Positions 43,190-52,700 of a stretch of 64,000 nucleotides of DNA are shown here, piece after piece. This stretch comes from Corallococcus caeni (GTDB taxonomy: Bacteria > Myxococcota > Myxococcia > Myxococcales > Myxococcaceae). The DNA lies in the NCBI RefSeq assembly GCF_036245865.1, contig NZ_BTTW01000005.1:372001-436000 (forward strand). The letters are read 5' to 3'. A program made the position numbers and the translations under genes. Under the pieces are notes generated by a model, which saw nothing but the letters and a program-made list of their open reading frames with translations, had not been told where the DNA came from and made no database searches. The first letter of the stretch is position 1, and every line of letters begins with the position of its first letter.

Positions 43190-43708
43190 CTACGGGGCCC
43201 CGCCATCCGACGGGGGGCCTTCCAGGACTCCTGCATCCATTTCTGAAGGCACCGGGAGGGGGGCGGGTTCCGCTCCCACACTGCGCCGCAGGATTCGACC
43301 GTCCAGGCTGACCGCGTAGCGCGCGCCGGTGTCCACGCCAATGAAGGTGTCTCCACAGGCGTCCGGGTCCTCGTGGATCAGGATGAAGAAGAGGTCTCCC
43401 TGACGGATGACACGGTAGCGATACGCCTCCGGTGTTCCCCAGCACGGCGTGTCCTTGGACCGAGCAGGGAAGAAGTCCTCCATCGCGACCTGGACAGCGT
43501 GAAGCAACCTGCCGTCCAGTTCATAAGCCTTCGTGTCGGCCCCCACCTGCACCGCTGACTGCGCGTAGAACGCCGGGAACGCGATGCTCCGGTCGCCTTC
43601 CCAGTCAGGAGGCCGGGTTCCTTGCCCGCGCAGACACCCCACCAGCAACAGCGCTCCCCCCACCAGGGTCAGTCCTCCGCAACGAATCGCACTCGTCAGT
43701 CGTGGCAT
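43190..43708 (-). CDS. Hypothetical lipoprotein
   Basis: A 172-residue lipoprotein (lipobox LLLVGC). The mature part contains a beta-rich domain at about 40-140 with EAYRYRVIRQGDLFFILI and CGDTFIGVDTGARYAVSLDGRIL, in which two Cys may pair, and a Pro/Asp-rich tail. No family is recognised. It is the last gene of a minus-strand run and lies 15 bp after the JAB lipoprotein gene. Confidence 0.6.
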   Translation of the reverse strand: MPRLTSAIRCGGLTLVGGALLLVGCLRGQGTRPPDWEGDRSIAFPAFYAQSAVQVGADTKAYELDGRLLHAVQVAMEDFFPARSKDTPCWGTPEAYRYRVIRQGDLFFILIHEDPDACGDTFIGVDTGARYAVSLDGRILRRSVGAEPAPLPVPSEMDAGVLEGPPSDGGAP

Positions 43709-43723
43709 CCGCGGTGCTCCTGC

Positions 43724-44449
43724 CTAACGTGTCGGGACGAACCGGAACTCTGTCTCGCTGTCCCAGGTAACGGAGCCTGCCCGCGTCCTGCGCCAATGGC
43801 CTTCTTCATCGGGCGTCCATCGCACTACTTCCGTGCTCCCGTAGGTGTATTCATAGAAGCCGTCGCAGCCCGTGGAGTTCCCGGAGGAACCGTCGGAGAA
43901 GAAGGCGATGATTCCAATGGGAAGCCGCCCTGCCTTCGTTTCGACGTATCCCCCGTGGATCCGCACCATCTTCGCCAGCGCGGCGAGGTCCCGCTCCGAG
44001 AGGTTGGTGGGCGTCGCTGGGTGGTTGTGGAGGAAGTAGAGGTACTTGAGACTGTCGGGTGGATACCGAGAGTCCTCGACGAACGCGGGAGCCCTGCAGC
44101 CCTGCTCGAACTGGTTCCGTGTGGCGTCGGAGCTCTCCACCAGCTTGCTCAACGCATACCGGTCGTCCGGGACGTAATACAGCCAGGCGCAGTACTCCTT
44201 CGACATGCGCCAACGCACATCGAAGTTCGCGGCCCCCGCGTTTCCCGCCGTGGCGTTGCGTTGGGAGAGGATCAGGGGACAGGCCGCCAGGAGTGCATCC
44301 CACGCACTATCGAACAGCGGTGTCCCCGGCATCGGGCCTTCCAGCCGGGAAGGCATTCCCCTGGGGTCGAAGCGCACGACGCCCGGGGGCGGCGGCGAAG
44401 CACACCCTCCCAGCATCAGGGCTCCCCACAACAGCCCGCGCGCGCTCAC
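43724..44449 (-). CDS. JAB/MPN-domain lipoprotein
   Basis: A 241-residue lipoprotein (LMLGGC lipobox). The JAMM metalloprotease signature is complete by eye: an upstream Glu85 in KEYCAWL, then His141, His143, Ser151 and Asp154 in HNHPATPTNLSERD, with the same spacing as RadC-type JAB domains. Such domains are zinc isopeptidases or peptidases, but a membrane-anchored extracytoplasmic JAB is unusual. The flanking sequence contains five other cysteines. It lies 5 bp after the TonB-operon lipoprotein gene. Metal and substrate are unknown. Confidence 0.7.
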   Translation of the reverse strand: MSARGLLWGALMLGGCASPPPPGVVRFDPRGMPSRLEGPMPGTPLFDSAWDALLAACPLILSQRNATAGNAGAANFDVRWRMSKEYCAWLYYVPDDRYALSKLVESSDATRNQFEQGCRAPAFVEDSRYPPDSLKYLYFLHNHPATPTNLSERDLAALAKMVRIHGGYVETKAGRLPIGIIAFFSDGSSGNSTGCDGFYEYTYGSTEVVRWTPDEEGHWRRTRAGSVTWDSETEFRFVPTR

Positions 44450-44454
44450 GGCCC

Positions 44455-45348
44455 TCAGGGCCCCACGTCCACCGTGCGCGTCGTCCAGTCCGTGCCGCCG
44501 CGGCCGTCCCGGGCCACCACCCAGACGGTGATGCGCTCGGGGGTCGCGGCCGTCGTGTACGTCGTCGTCGGGTCTCCGGGCTTGCCGTCCACCGGCTCCA
44601 GCGAACGGAATGACCCCACCTCGCCCTCGCCCGTCGCGAACCAGCTGTAGAAGACCTGCTCCGTCTTCGTCCCGTCCTCCGTGGCGTAGACCTCCTCGCT
44701 GCCCTCACCCAGCACCGGCGTGAACGTCACCTCCGTGTCCAGCGGCAGCGGCCCCACCAGCGGCGCGTCGTTCCACAGCACGTCCTGCATCACCGGGTTC
44801 TGGTTGGGCGCGTCCGTCGAACGCAGCGTGATGCGCCGCACGCCCCGCTCCACGCCCCCCGGCGTCCCGCTGCCGTCCGTCGCCTCGTAGCCCACGAACA
44901 GCGGAATCCCCACCCGCAGCGCCTCCTGCACCGCCGGGTCGTTGAAGTCGAACGTGCCGCCGTCCCCGCCACCCGTGTTGCCCGTGGCCTTCTGGAACGA
45001 CTCGATGAGCAGCGCCTGCACCGCCGGGTCGCTCAACGACAGCACGCCATTCTGCAGCGCCACCCCGCTGTCCCCCGGACACGCCGTGTCCCCGTAGGGG
45101 TTCACGTCCGCCCGGCACAGCGCGTACGTCACCGTCACCGGCCGCGCGTCCGGCGTCACCGCCAGCGCGGTGAACGTCACCGGCGGCGGCAGCGTGGAGG
45201 CGTCCGGGTCCAACACCAGCTCCGGCGGCTCTGCCTTGATGGCCAGCACCCGCACGCTGCGAATCTCACTCTGGGCATCGAAGTCGGCGCCACCGCACGC
45301 GCTCAACCCCAGCAAGGCAATGGCACACAGGAGGATGGGAGTGCGCAT
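44455..45348 (-). CDS. Lipoprotein of the TonB-receptor operon
   Basis: A 297-residue lipoprotein (LLGLSACGG). The mature protein is rich in beta structure and Asp/Gly turns, with Ig-like strands (VTFTALAVTPDARPVTVTYALC and ITVWVVARDGRGGTDW) at both ends. Its start lies 4 bp after the TonB receptor stop, so it is very probably translated from the same message. A surface ligand-binding partner for the receptor, as SusD is for SusC, is a guess based on context only. Confidence 0.6.
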   Translation of the reverse strand: MRTPILLCAIALLGLSACGGADFDAQSEIRSVRVLAIKAEPPELVLDPDASTLPPPVTFTALAVTPDARPVTVTYALCRADVNPYGDTACPGDSGVALQNGVLSLSDPAVQALLIESFQKATGNTGGGDGGTFDFNDPAVQEALRVGIPLFVGYEATDGSGTPGGVERGVRRITLRSTDAPNQNPVMQDVLWNDAPLVGPLPLDTEVTFTPVLGEGSEEVYATEDGTKTEQVFYSWFATGEGEVGSFRSLEPVDGKPGDPTTTYTTAATPERITVWVVARDGRGGTDWTTRTVDVGP

Positions 45349-45352
45349 GGCG

Positions 45353-47974
45353 TCAGAAGGCTCCCTTCAGGCCGAGCACGGGCAGGATGGGCAGGCCCTT
45401 GAAGAACTCGCGCTCTGAATAGTTGTAGTTGTAGGCCACGCCTTCAACCGACTGGTTGTTGTAGGCGTTCGTCAGGTCCAGGTAGACGTCCAGGTTCCAC
45501 GTGTCGAAGACGATGTTCTTGTCCACGCGGATGTCCAGCTGGTTGAACGACGGCAGCCGCTGCGAATTGACCAGCCCGTAGTACGGGATGAACACGTCCG
45601 TCGTGTCGTCGCGCTTCGCCCCCTGCACCGGCGTCGTCGGGTTGCCGGACGCGAAGCGGAACCGCGCGCCCACCTCCCAGCCCTTCGGCAGCTTGTAGCT
45701 GGCGATGGCCGTCAGCACGTGCGTCTGGTCGTTGTCGAACAGGCGCCAGCGCGCCCCCGGCGCGTCCCGGCGCTCGCTGCGGCTGAGCGTGTACGAAATC
45801 CAGCCGAACAGCCGGTCCGTCAGCGCGCGGCGCACCAGCAGCTCGAAGCCGTAGATGCGCCCCACGCCGCCGTTCTTCAGGTTCTCCGGCACCGACTCGC
45901 CGTCGCGCTCGACGCGCGCGTTCGAGCGCACGATGAGGTCGTCCAGGTCGTTGTAGAAGACCTCCGTCCCCACGAACCACTCCGGCCGCGCCTGCCACTC
46001 CGCGCCCACGCTGTACTGCAGCGACCGCTTCGCCCCCAGGTCCGGGTTGCCGAATCCCGGCGACGGCTCGTCCTGCACCGGCGGGCTGTGGTAGACGCCC
46101 GCGCCGCCCTTCAGCGTCAACGTCTCCGTGAGCGCATAGCGCACCGCCAGCCGCGGGTTCACCGAGCGCTTCACCTCCTGCTGGTCCGTGAAGACGTAGC
46201 TCTCCGTGCGCACGCCCGGCACCACCAGCAGGTCCTTGATAGGCCGCCACCGCACCTCCGCCCAGGCGGACGGGTAGTACTGGGTGAACTTCCCGTCGAT
46301 GTTGATGAGGTCCTCCGTCACCAGCGGCGACGGCGGCTCGCCCTCGCGCGGCGGCTGCTGGATGCTGGCCGTCACCTTCGCCAGGTTCGTCACCACGTCC
46401 AGACCGCCCGCCACCGTCACGCTGTCGTTGAAGGCGTACTCCACCGTGGGCCGCAGATACAGGTCCGTGGACGCGATGCGCAGCCCGCGCTCGCCAATCT
46501 GGAAGTCCAGGAGGGTGTTGCCGATGAGCCCGTGCGTGTCGAGCGTCAGCTTGCCCTCGCGGAACTGGTGCCGCAGGCGCAGCTGGTTGAAGCCCGTCGT
46601 CACGTCCAGGCTGCCATTGACGGACGGGTCGCCGTCCGCCGGCTGATCCAGCAGCAACGCCAGCCGGTCGCGCGACGTCAGCCCCTGCAGCGTGAAGGTG
46701 TTGCGGCTGTTCGGCTTCCACACCAGCTTCGCCTGCGCGTCGTAGTAGCGCGGCGCCACCTGGAGGCTGTCGTCGTCGAACGGCACCGCCTTGAGCACCA
46801 GGTCGATGTACGAGCGCCGGCCGCCAATGGCGAAGCTCAGCGTGTCCGTGATGGGGCCCTCAATCACCGCGTTGGATTCAATGAGGCTGATGCCCACCGT
46901 GGCGTGGTAGCGGTCCGTCCGGGGCTCGCGGCTGCGCACGTTGATGACGCCGCCGGTGATGTCGCCGTAGTACGCGGAGAAGTTGCCGGGCAGGTAGTCC
47001 ACCGCCTCCAGCAGGTCCGAGTTGTACACGGAGGTGAGGCCACCGAAGTGGTACAGGATGGGGATGCGCAGGCCGTCCAGGAAGACGCCGGACTCCTGGG
47101 GGCTGGTGCCGCGGATGACCAGCGCGCCGCCGTTGAACGCGGGCCGCGCCACGCCCGGCAGGTTCTGCACCACCTTGAGCGTGTCACCCTGCGTGCCCGG
47201 GATGCGCTGCACCTCCGCCACCGTGATGGTGGTGCGCGTCACCTCCTTGCGCTCGCGGTCGCTTCTCACCACCGTCTCGTACTGGCTGAAGATGCGCTTC
47301 TGCACGTAGTACGTGGCCTGCGTGAGCTTGCCCTCTTCAATGGTCTCCTGCGTCTTGAAGCGGTCGTAGTTGCCCAGCACCACGACCACCGGGTGCGTGC
47401 CCACGGGGACGCCCCGGAAGGAGAAGCGCCCCTCGCTGTCCGTGACGGCGGAGCGGTCCAGCTCCGTGAGCACCACCTCCGCGCCCACCAGCGGCTTGCG
47501 CGTGCCGCGCTCCAGCGCCTGGCCGCTGAAGTTCACCGGGCCCTGCGGCTCCTGGACGCCGCCGTCCGCGGACGGGGCCTCCGGGGGCGGCTCCGGCGCG
47601 CGGAAGACGAACTGGTAGGCGTACTGGATGCGCACCGGCGCGGGGACGTTGTCCACCTCCGCGGGCTCGAACTGGAACTGCTTCACCGCCTCCACCGCGG
47701 CCTCGTCGAAGCCGTGGCCCGCGGGCTGGGTGATTTCGACGTTCGTGACGGCGCCCGTCTCCGAGATGTCGATGAACATCACCACCGTGCCCTCGAGCTG
47801 CTGGGCGGCGGCGTCCGGCGGGTAGGCGGCTTCCACCTGGCGCAGGAGGGCGGGCGGCTTCGTCAGCACGCCCGTGGGAGCGCCAGCATCGCCGGCGGGG
47901 GTTCCTGCGTCCGGAGCCTGTGCCACGGCCCCGGTCGCAAGCAATACACAGATGACGCAGAGGAGCGTTCTCAT
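45353..47974 (-). CDS. TonB-dependent receptor with N-terminal TonB-like domain
   Basis: An 873-residue outer-membrane protein. After the signal peptide (LLCVICVLLATGAVA), residues 38-132 form a TonB C-terminal-like domain (AYPPDAAAQQLEGTVVMFID, then AAVEAVKQFQFEPAEV). Next come a carboxypeptidase-regulatory-like domain (about 153-235), a plug (about 252-355, QNLPGVARPAFNGGALVIRG) and a 22-strand-type barrel ending in a C-terminal Phe (LGLKGAF). A receptor that carries a TonB-type domain in the periplasm may engage the energy-coupling machinery unusually. It is the second gene of a five-gene minus-strand run. Confidence 0.88.
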   Translation of the reverse strand: MRTLLCVICVLLATGAVAQAPDAGTPAGDAGAPTGVLTKPPALLRQVEAAYPPDAAAQQLEGTVVMFIDISETGAVTNVEITQPAGHGFDEAAVEAVKQFQFEPAEVDNVPAPVRIQYAYQFVFRAPEPPPEAPSADGGVQEPQGPVNFSGQALERGTRKPLVGAEVVLTELDRSAVTDSEGRFSFRGVPVGTHPVVVVLGNYDRFKTQETIEEGKLTQATYYVQKRIFSQYETVVRSDRERKEVTRTTITVAEVQRIPGTQGDTLKVVQNLPGVARPAFNGGALVIRGTSPQESGVFLDGLRIPILYHFGGLTSVYNSDLLEAVDYLPGNFSAYYGDITGGVINVRSREPRTDRYHATVGISLIESNAVIEGPITDTLSFAIGGRRSYIDLVLKAVPFDDDSLQVAPRYYDAQAKLVWKPNSRNTFTLQGLTSRDRLALLLDQPADGDPSVNGSLDVTTGFNQLRLRHQFREGKLTLDTHGLIGNTLLDFQIGERGLRIASTDLYLRPTVEYAFNDSVTVAGGLDVVTNLAKVTASIQQPPREGEPPSPLVTEDLINIDGKFTQYYPSAWAEVRWRPIKDLLVVPGVRTESYVFTDQQEVKRSVNPRLAVRYALTETLTLKGGAGVYHSPPVQDEPSPGFGNPDLGAKRSLQYSVGAEWQARPEWFVGTEVFYNDLDDLIVRSNARVERDGESVPENLKNGGVGRIYGFELLVRRALTDRLFGWISYTLSRSERRDAPGARWRLFDNDQTHVLTAIASYKLPKGWEVGARFRFASGNPTTPVQGAKRDDTTDVFIPYYGLVNSQRLPSFNQLDIRVDKNIVFDTWNLDVYLDLTNAYNNQSVEGVAYNYNYSEREFFKGLPILPVLGLKGAF

Positions 47975-48004
47975 GAAGGGTGCGCGGGTCTCCCGCGCCC
48001 CCTC

Positions 48005-48817
48005 CTAACGCCCCCCGAGGCTCGGGGCGAGCACGATTTCAATGCGCCGGTTCTGGCTCTTGTGCTCCGGCGAGTCGTTGGGCACGAGCGGCTGGTACTG
48101 CCCGTAGCCCGCCGCGGACAGCATCGTCGGGTCCACGCCCGAGTCCTGGAGCGACCGCACCACCGCCATCGCGCGCGCCAGGCTCAGCTCCCAGTTGGTG
48201 GGGAACTGTCCGCCGCCGGTGGGCACGTCGTCCGTGTGGCCCTCCACGCGCACGATGCGGCCCTGCACCGTCTTGAGCGCGTCGGCGATCTTCACGAGCG
48301 CTTCCTGACCTTCCTTGCCCACACGCGCGGAGCCGGACGCGAAGAGGATCTTGTCCTTGAGCTGCACGGTCATCCGGCCCTTCATCTCCGACAGCTCAAT
48401 CTTGCCGTCGGAGATCTCCTGCTTGAGCGACTGGGCCAGGTTCTCGTACTCGGAGCTCTTCTTCTCCAGCTCCTCCTTCGCCTGCGCGAGCTTCTTGGCG
48501 TTGCGCCCCAGCTCGTCGTTGAGCGCGGCCAGCTGCGCGTTCTTCTCCTCCAGGGCGCGGCGCTCGGCCGCGGCGCTGGTGAGGCGGTTCTCGGAGGCTT
48601 CCAGGCGCGTCTGCAGCGCGGTCTTCTCCTGCTCCAGCGCGGCCTGCTTCTCCTCCAGCGCCTTGATCTTCGCCTCGGCCGCCGTGCGGGCCGCCTTCTC
48701 ATCCGTGAGGTTCTTCGTCAGCCCCTCGGCCTCCAGGGCCTTCTCGTTGAACTTCCCCTGCGAGACGCAGCCCGTGGAGAGGGCGACGAGGGCAGCCAGA
48801 ACCAGACGTGTCCGCAT
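48005..48817 (-). CDS. OmpA-family lipoprotein (peptidoglycan-associated)
   Basis: A 270-residue protein with a lipoprotein signal (LVALSTGCVS), a coiled coil of about 120 residues (AEAKIKALEEKQAALEQEK) and a C-terminal OmpA domain. The peptidoglycan-contact motifs are GHTDDVPTGG, LSLARAMAVVRSL and NRRIEIV. It tethers the outer membrane to the wall. The ATG at 48817 has AGGAGG upstream; the longer start at 48838 does not. It is 30 bp upstream of the receptor gene, and its location suggests it is the first gene of the envelope operon. Confidence 0.85.
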   Translation of the reverse strand: MRTRLVLAALVALSTGCVSQGKFNEKALEAEGLTKNLTDEKAARTAAEAKIKALEEKQAALEQEKTALQTRLEASENRLTSAAAERRALEEKNAQLAALNDELGRNAKKLAQAKEELEKKSSEYENLAQSLKQEISDGKIELSEMKGRMTVQLKDKILFASGSARVGKEGQEALVKIADALKTVQGRIVRVEGHTDDVPTGGGQFPTNWELSLARAMAVVRSLQDSGVDPTMLSAAGYGQYQPLVPNDSPEHKSQNRRIEIVLAPSLGGR

Positions 48818-48934
48818 AGGTGCGATTCCTCCTGACAAGGATGTTGGTGGGTCTGAGAGTACCGCGCTCAGACCCGCCGCCTAGGAGAAACGCGCATCCA
48901 ATTTGAGGCCAAACTTCCCCGCTGGACGAGCGGC

Positions 48935-49486
48935 CTACTTGGGGAAGATGGGGTGGGTGTCCAGCCAGGAGCTGAAGAGGGCGTCCGCGAAGGGCTTGCC
49001 CGGGATGTGGACGCCGCCGGACGCGCCGCCGGAGACGTGGAGGCCGGAGCCGGGCAGGTAGGTGAGGACCAGGTCGTCGCCCTTGCGCACGTCATGGAGG
49101 GACGACAGGAGCTTCTCCAGGGACTGGCTGAGGGCGTCCTCGCGCATGGCCGGGTTCTGGCGCAGGCCTTCGCGGAAGCTGCCCACGAGCTGGTCCTTGG
49201 TGATGGTGCGCAGGAAGCGGAAGTGCAGGCGTTTCAGGCTGTTGGACGCCACGGCCTCCTTGAAGCAGGAGGGCTCCTCCTCCATGTAGAGGCTCCAGAC
49301 GTAGATGTTGAAGAAGAGCTTCTTCTTCAGCTCCATGTGGGTGAGCGCGAGCGTGCGCCCCTCCACCTGGAGGGAATCCGGCATGTTGACCCCGCCCGCC
49401 TGTCCCGCATGGGCGATACCGCCCACCAGCAGGAGCATCCCCAGCGCGAGCCCTCGCGCCCCCGTCTTCCACGCCGTCCCCATCAT
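48935..49486 (-). CDS. Secreted chalcone isomerase-like protein
   Basis: A 183-residue protein with a signal peptide (GLALGMLLLVGGIAHA) and a fold resembling the CHI-like family (VNMPDSLQVEGRTLALTHMEL, KKLFFNIYVWSLYME, then FREGLRQNP and YLPGSGLHV). In bacteria this family is usually non-catalytic with unknown function, sometimes fatty-acid-binding. The ATG at 49486 (with a second at 49483) sits after GGAAGG; longer starts add sequence without a signal peptide. Its transcript is separate: 117 bp precede the OmpA gene. Confidence 0.75.
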   Translation of the reverse strand: MMGTAWKTGARGLALGMLLLVGGIAHAGQAGGVNMPDSLQVEGRTLALTHMELKKKLFFNIYVWSLYMEEEPSCFKEAVASNSLKRLHFRFLRTITKDQLVGSFREGLRQNPAMREDALSQSLEKLLSSLHDVRKGDDLVLTYLPGSGLHVSGGASGGVHIPGKPFADALFSSWLDTHPIFPK

Positions 49487-49720
49487 CGCCTTCCCCTTCA
49501 CCCCTGAGTCGGTGATCGCAACGGTGCGCATGCTCTTAAAAACCGCCACCGGCCGCGATCATTGGTTTGTGCACCATTGGACGGCAACGAACGCCCCAAG
49601 GCAAGGCTGTTGGGGGCGCAAACGACTCCCCGGCCGGAGGGTGGACGGGGCGGATGGCGCGAGGTGTCACGAAACCCGGGAGCTGGGCCTACTCAGGAAG
49701 GGTCGAGCCGCTGCTCCGGG

Positions 49721-52700
49721 TCATCCCAGGACTCCCGAGAACGTCAGGACGCCGGGAGCCTGCGTGTGCGCGGCGCTCCGGGGCAGCAACACCACGAAGC
49801 ACGCGCCTCCGTCCGGCGGCGCCTCCACGGAGATCCTGCCGCCGTGCGCCGCGATGATCTGCTTGGAGATGAAGAGGCCCAATCCCAGCCCCCCCGCGTG
49901 GCGCGAAGCGATGCCCCGCTCGAACCGGTCGAAGATGCTGTCCCGCTGTGACTCCGGAACCCCGGGGCCGTGGTCCCGCACCTCCAGGCGCACCAGGTCG
50001 CCCCGCGCCTCCAGCCGCACCGCCAGCGGCCCTCCCGGCGCGTACCGCATGGCGTTGGTGATGAGGTTCGTCAACACCTGCTCCAGCCGCCGCAGGTCCG
50101 CCGCCCACGCCAGCTTCGGCGGGGCCTCCAGCGTCGCCAGACACCCCGTCTGTGCAAGCTGCCCGGACAGCCGCTCCAACACGTCCGACGCGAGCTGCGT
50201 CAGGTCCACCTCCTGCACGGCGAGCTCGAACGTGCCCGTCCGGATGCGGGCCACGTCCAGCAGGTCCTCCACCAGGCGCGTCAGCCGGTCCACCTGCACC
50301 AGGGACACCTTCAGCGCCCGCGCCAGCCGCTCCGGGTTCGGAGCGCGCCCCTCCACCACGGGCTTCACGTGCCGCTCCGCCATCTGCAATTGCAGCAGCA
50401 GGGACGTGATGGGTGTCTTCAGCTCATGCGAGGCGATGGAGAGGAATTCGTCGCGCGCGTTGAGCAGCGCCTCCAACCCCCGTTGGTGCTGCGCCAGCTG
50501 CTCCGCGTGCGCGTCCTGCTCCGCCGCCCGCAGCCGCATGGCCGCCATGGTGAGCTGCGCCCGCACGCGGGCCAGCAGCTCCCTCGCCGCGAACGGCTTC
50601 GTCAGGTAGTCGTCCGCGCCCAGCTCCAGCCCGCTCGCCGTGGCCTCCTCCCCCGCGCGCGCGGACAGCAGGATGACCGGCAGCGTGCGCAGCGCCTCGT
50701 CCGCGCGCAGCTGCTTCACCAGTTGGATGCCGTCCATCACCGGCATCATCACGTCCGACAGCACCAGGTCCGGCCGCGACTCGCGCGCCGAACGGAGCGC
50801 CTCCGCCCCGTTCGCCACCGCCGTCACGTCGTAGCGTTGCGACAGGAGGCGGCGCACGTAGTCGCGCATGTCCGCGTTGTCGTCCGCGAGCAGGATGCGC
50901 GGCCGCGGCCCGATCTCCACCACCGGTGCCGGAGCGTGCGGCTGCGCGACCGCCCCGGGCAACGGATCCTCCACGCGGTCCACCGACCAGCGCAGCGCCT
51001 CCTCCACGAACGCCTCGACCCGGATGGGGTTGGCGGGAGGCCGCTCCGCCTCCGGCGCCGGCAACGCCTTCGAGAAGCCACGCCCGAACGGCACCCGGAC
51101 GCAGAAGGTGGCCCCCTGCCCCTCCACGCTCTCCACCTCCACCGAACCGCCGTGGAGCTTCGCCAGGTCGTGCACGAGCGCGAGCCCGATGCCGCTGCCC
51201 TCGTGCGTGCGCCCCCGGGCCTCCTTCACCCGGTGGAAGCGCTGGAACACCTTGCCCAGCTCCGCCTCCGGGATGCCGATGCCCGTGTCCCGCACCGACA
51301 GCCGCGCGAAGCCGCCCTCCCGCTTCAGCTCGACGCGGATCTCCCCGGCGTGCGTGAACTTGAACGCGTTCGACACGAGGTTGAGGACGATCTTCTCCCA
51401 CATGTCCCGGTCCACGAAGACCGGCTCCCCGAGCGGCTCCGCGTCCACCACCAGCCGCATGCCCGCGCGCTCGATGGCGGAGCGGAACGCGCTCGCCGCG
51501 TCGCGGGTGAGGACGGACAGGTCCGTGGGCTCCACGGTGGCCTGGGCGCGGCCCGCCTCGATGCGGGAGAAGTCGAGCAGCGCGTTCACCAGCTTGAGCA
51601 GCCGCAAGGCATTGCGGTGCACGACCTCCAGCTCCCCGCGCGCGCCCTCCGGCAACGCCCCGCGCAGCCCCGCCAGCAGGTCCTCCACCGGCCCGAGCAT
51701 CAACGTCAGCGGCGTGCGGAACTCGTGGCTCACGTTGCTGAAGAAGGCCGTCTTCGCCTGGTCTATCTCCGCGAGCGCCTCCGCCCGGCGCCGCTCCGCT
51801 TCATAGGCCCGCGCGTTCCCGAGCGCCGCGCTCACCGCCCCGCTCAGCATCTCCACGAAGGCGCGATAGAGGTCGTTCAGCGGCAGGCGCTGACTCACGC
51901 CGATGACCAGGTACCCGAGCGGCGATTCCACGCCCGCGACCCGCACCGGCAACACGAAGGACGTCTTCACCGGCTCCGGGTAGGGCCCCGCGACGACCGG
52001 GCCGAAGCGGGCCTCCAGGTCCGTGACCGGCTCCACCCGGCCGCTCGTCGCCGTCCGCGCCAGCGGCCACGTGGCGTCGTCCGCGGGGTCCTCGAGGCGG
52101 ACGACCTCCGGCGCGAACGGCGTTCCGGCCTGGGTCCCACATACGCCCTGGAGCCGGGCCTCGGTGCCATCCGGGGACGTCAGGTAGAGCAGCGCGAAGG
52201 GCAGGTCGAAGGCGTACTCCCCCAGCGTCGCGAGCAGCAGGGCACACGCCTCCTCGAACACCAGCGCCTGTCCCGCGCTGTCGGCGATGTCTCGCAGGGC
52301 CCGCGTCCGCCGCTCGGCGAGCATCGTGGGCGTCGTCTCCGTCACCGGGTGGAAGAGGCCCACCACCTTGCCGGACTCGTCGCGGATGGGGCTCAGCGAG
52401 AAGGTGAAGAACGTCTCCTCGGGATAGCCGTTGCGCTCCAGGAACATGCGCTGGTTCTCGAGGTAGGACGTCTCCCCGGCGAGCGCGCGCTCGAACGGCT
52501 CGCGGAGGGCTGACCAGGCGGAGGCCCAGGTGACCCGGTAGCTCTCCCCCATCGCGCGCGGGTGCACCGCGCCGCACAACACGCGGTAGCCCGCGTTGTA
52601 GATCTGGTTGTGGCCCTCGCCCCAGATGATGTTGATGGGGAAGTTCGACGCGAGGCACAGGCTCACCGTCGTGCGCAGGCTCTGGGGCCACGACTCGATG

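Noticed and set aside
45719-48835. 1038-codon plus-strand frame opposite the TonB receptor and OmpA genes
   Set aside because: It is a shadow crossing two real genes and their intergenic gap, with low-complexity Arg/Leu/Val composition.
49970-52513. 847-codon plus-strand frame opposite the histidine kinase
   Set aside because: It is an antisense shadow; the minus strand shows complete kinase motifs.
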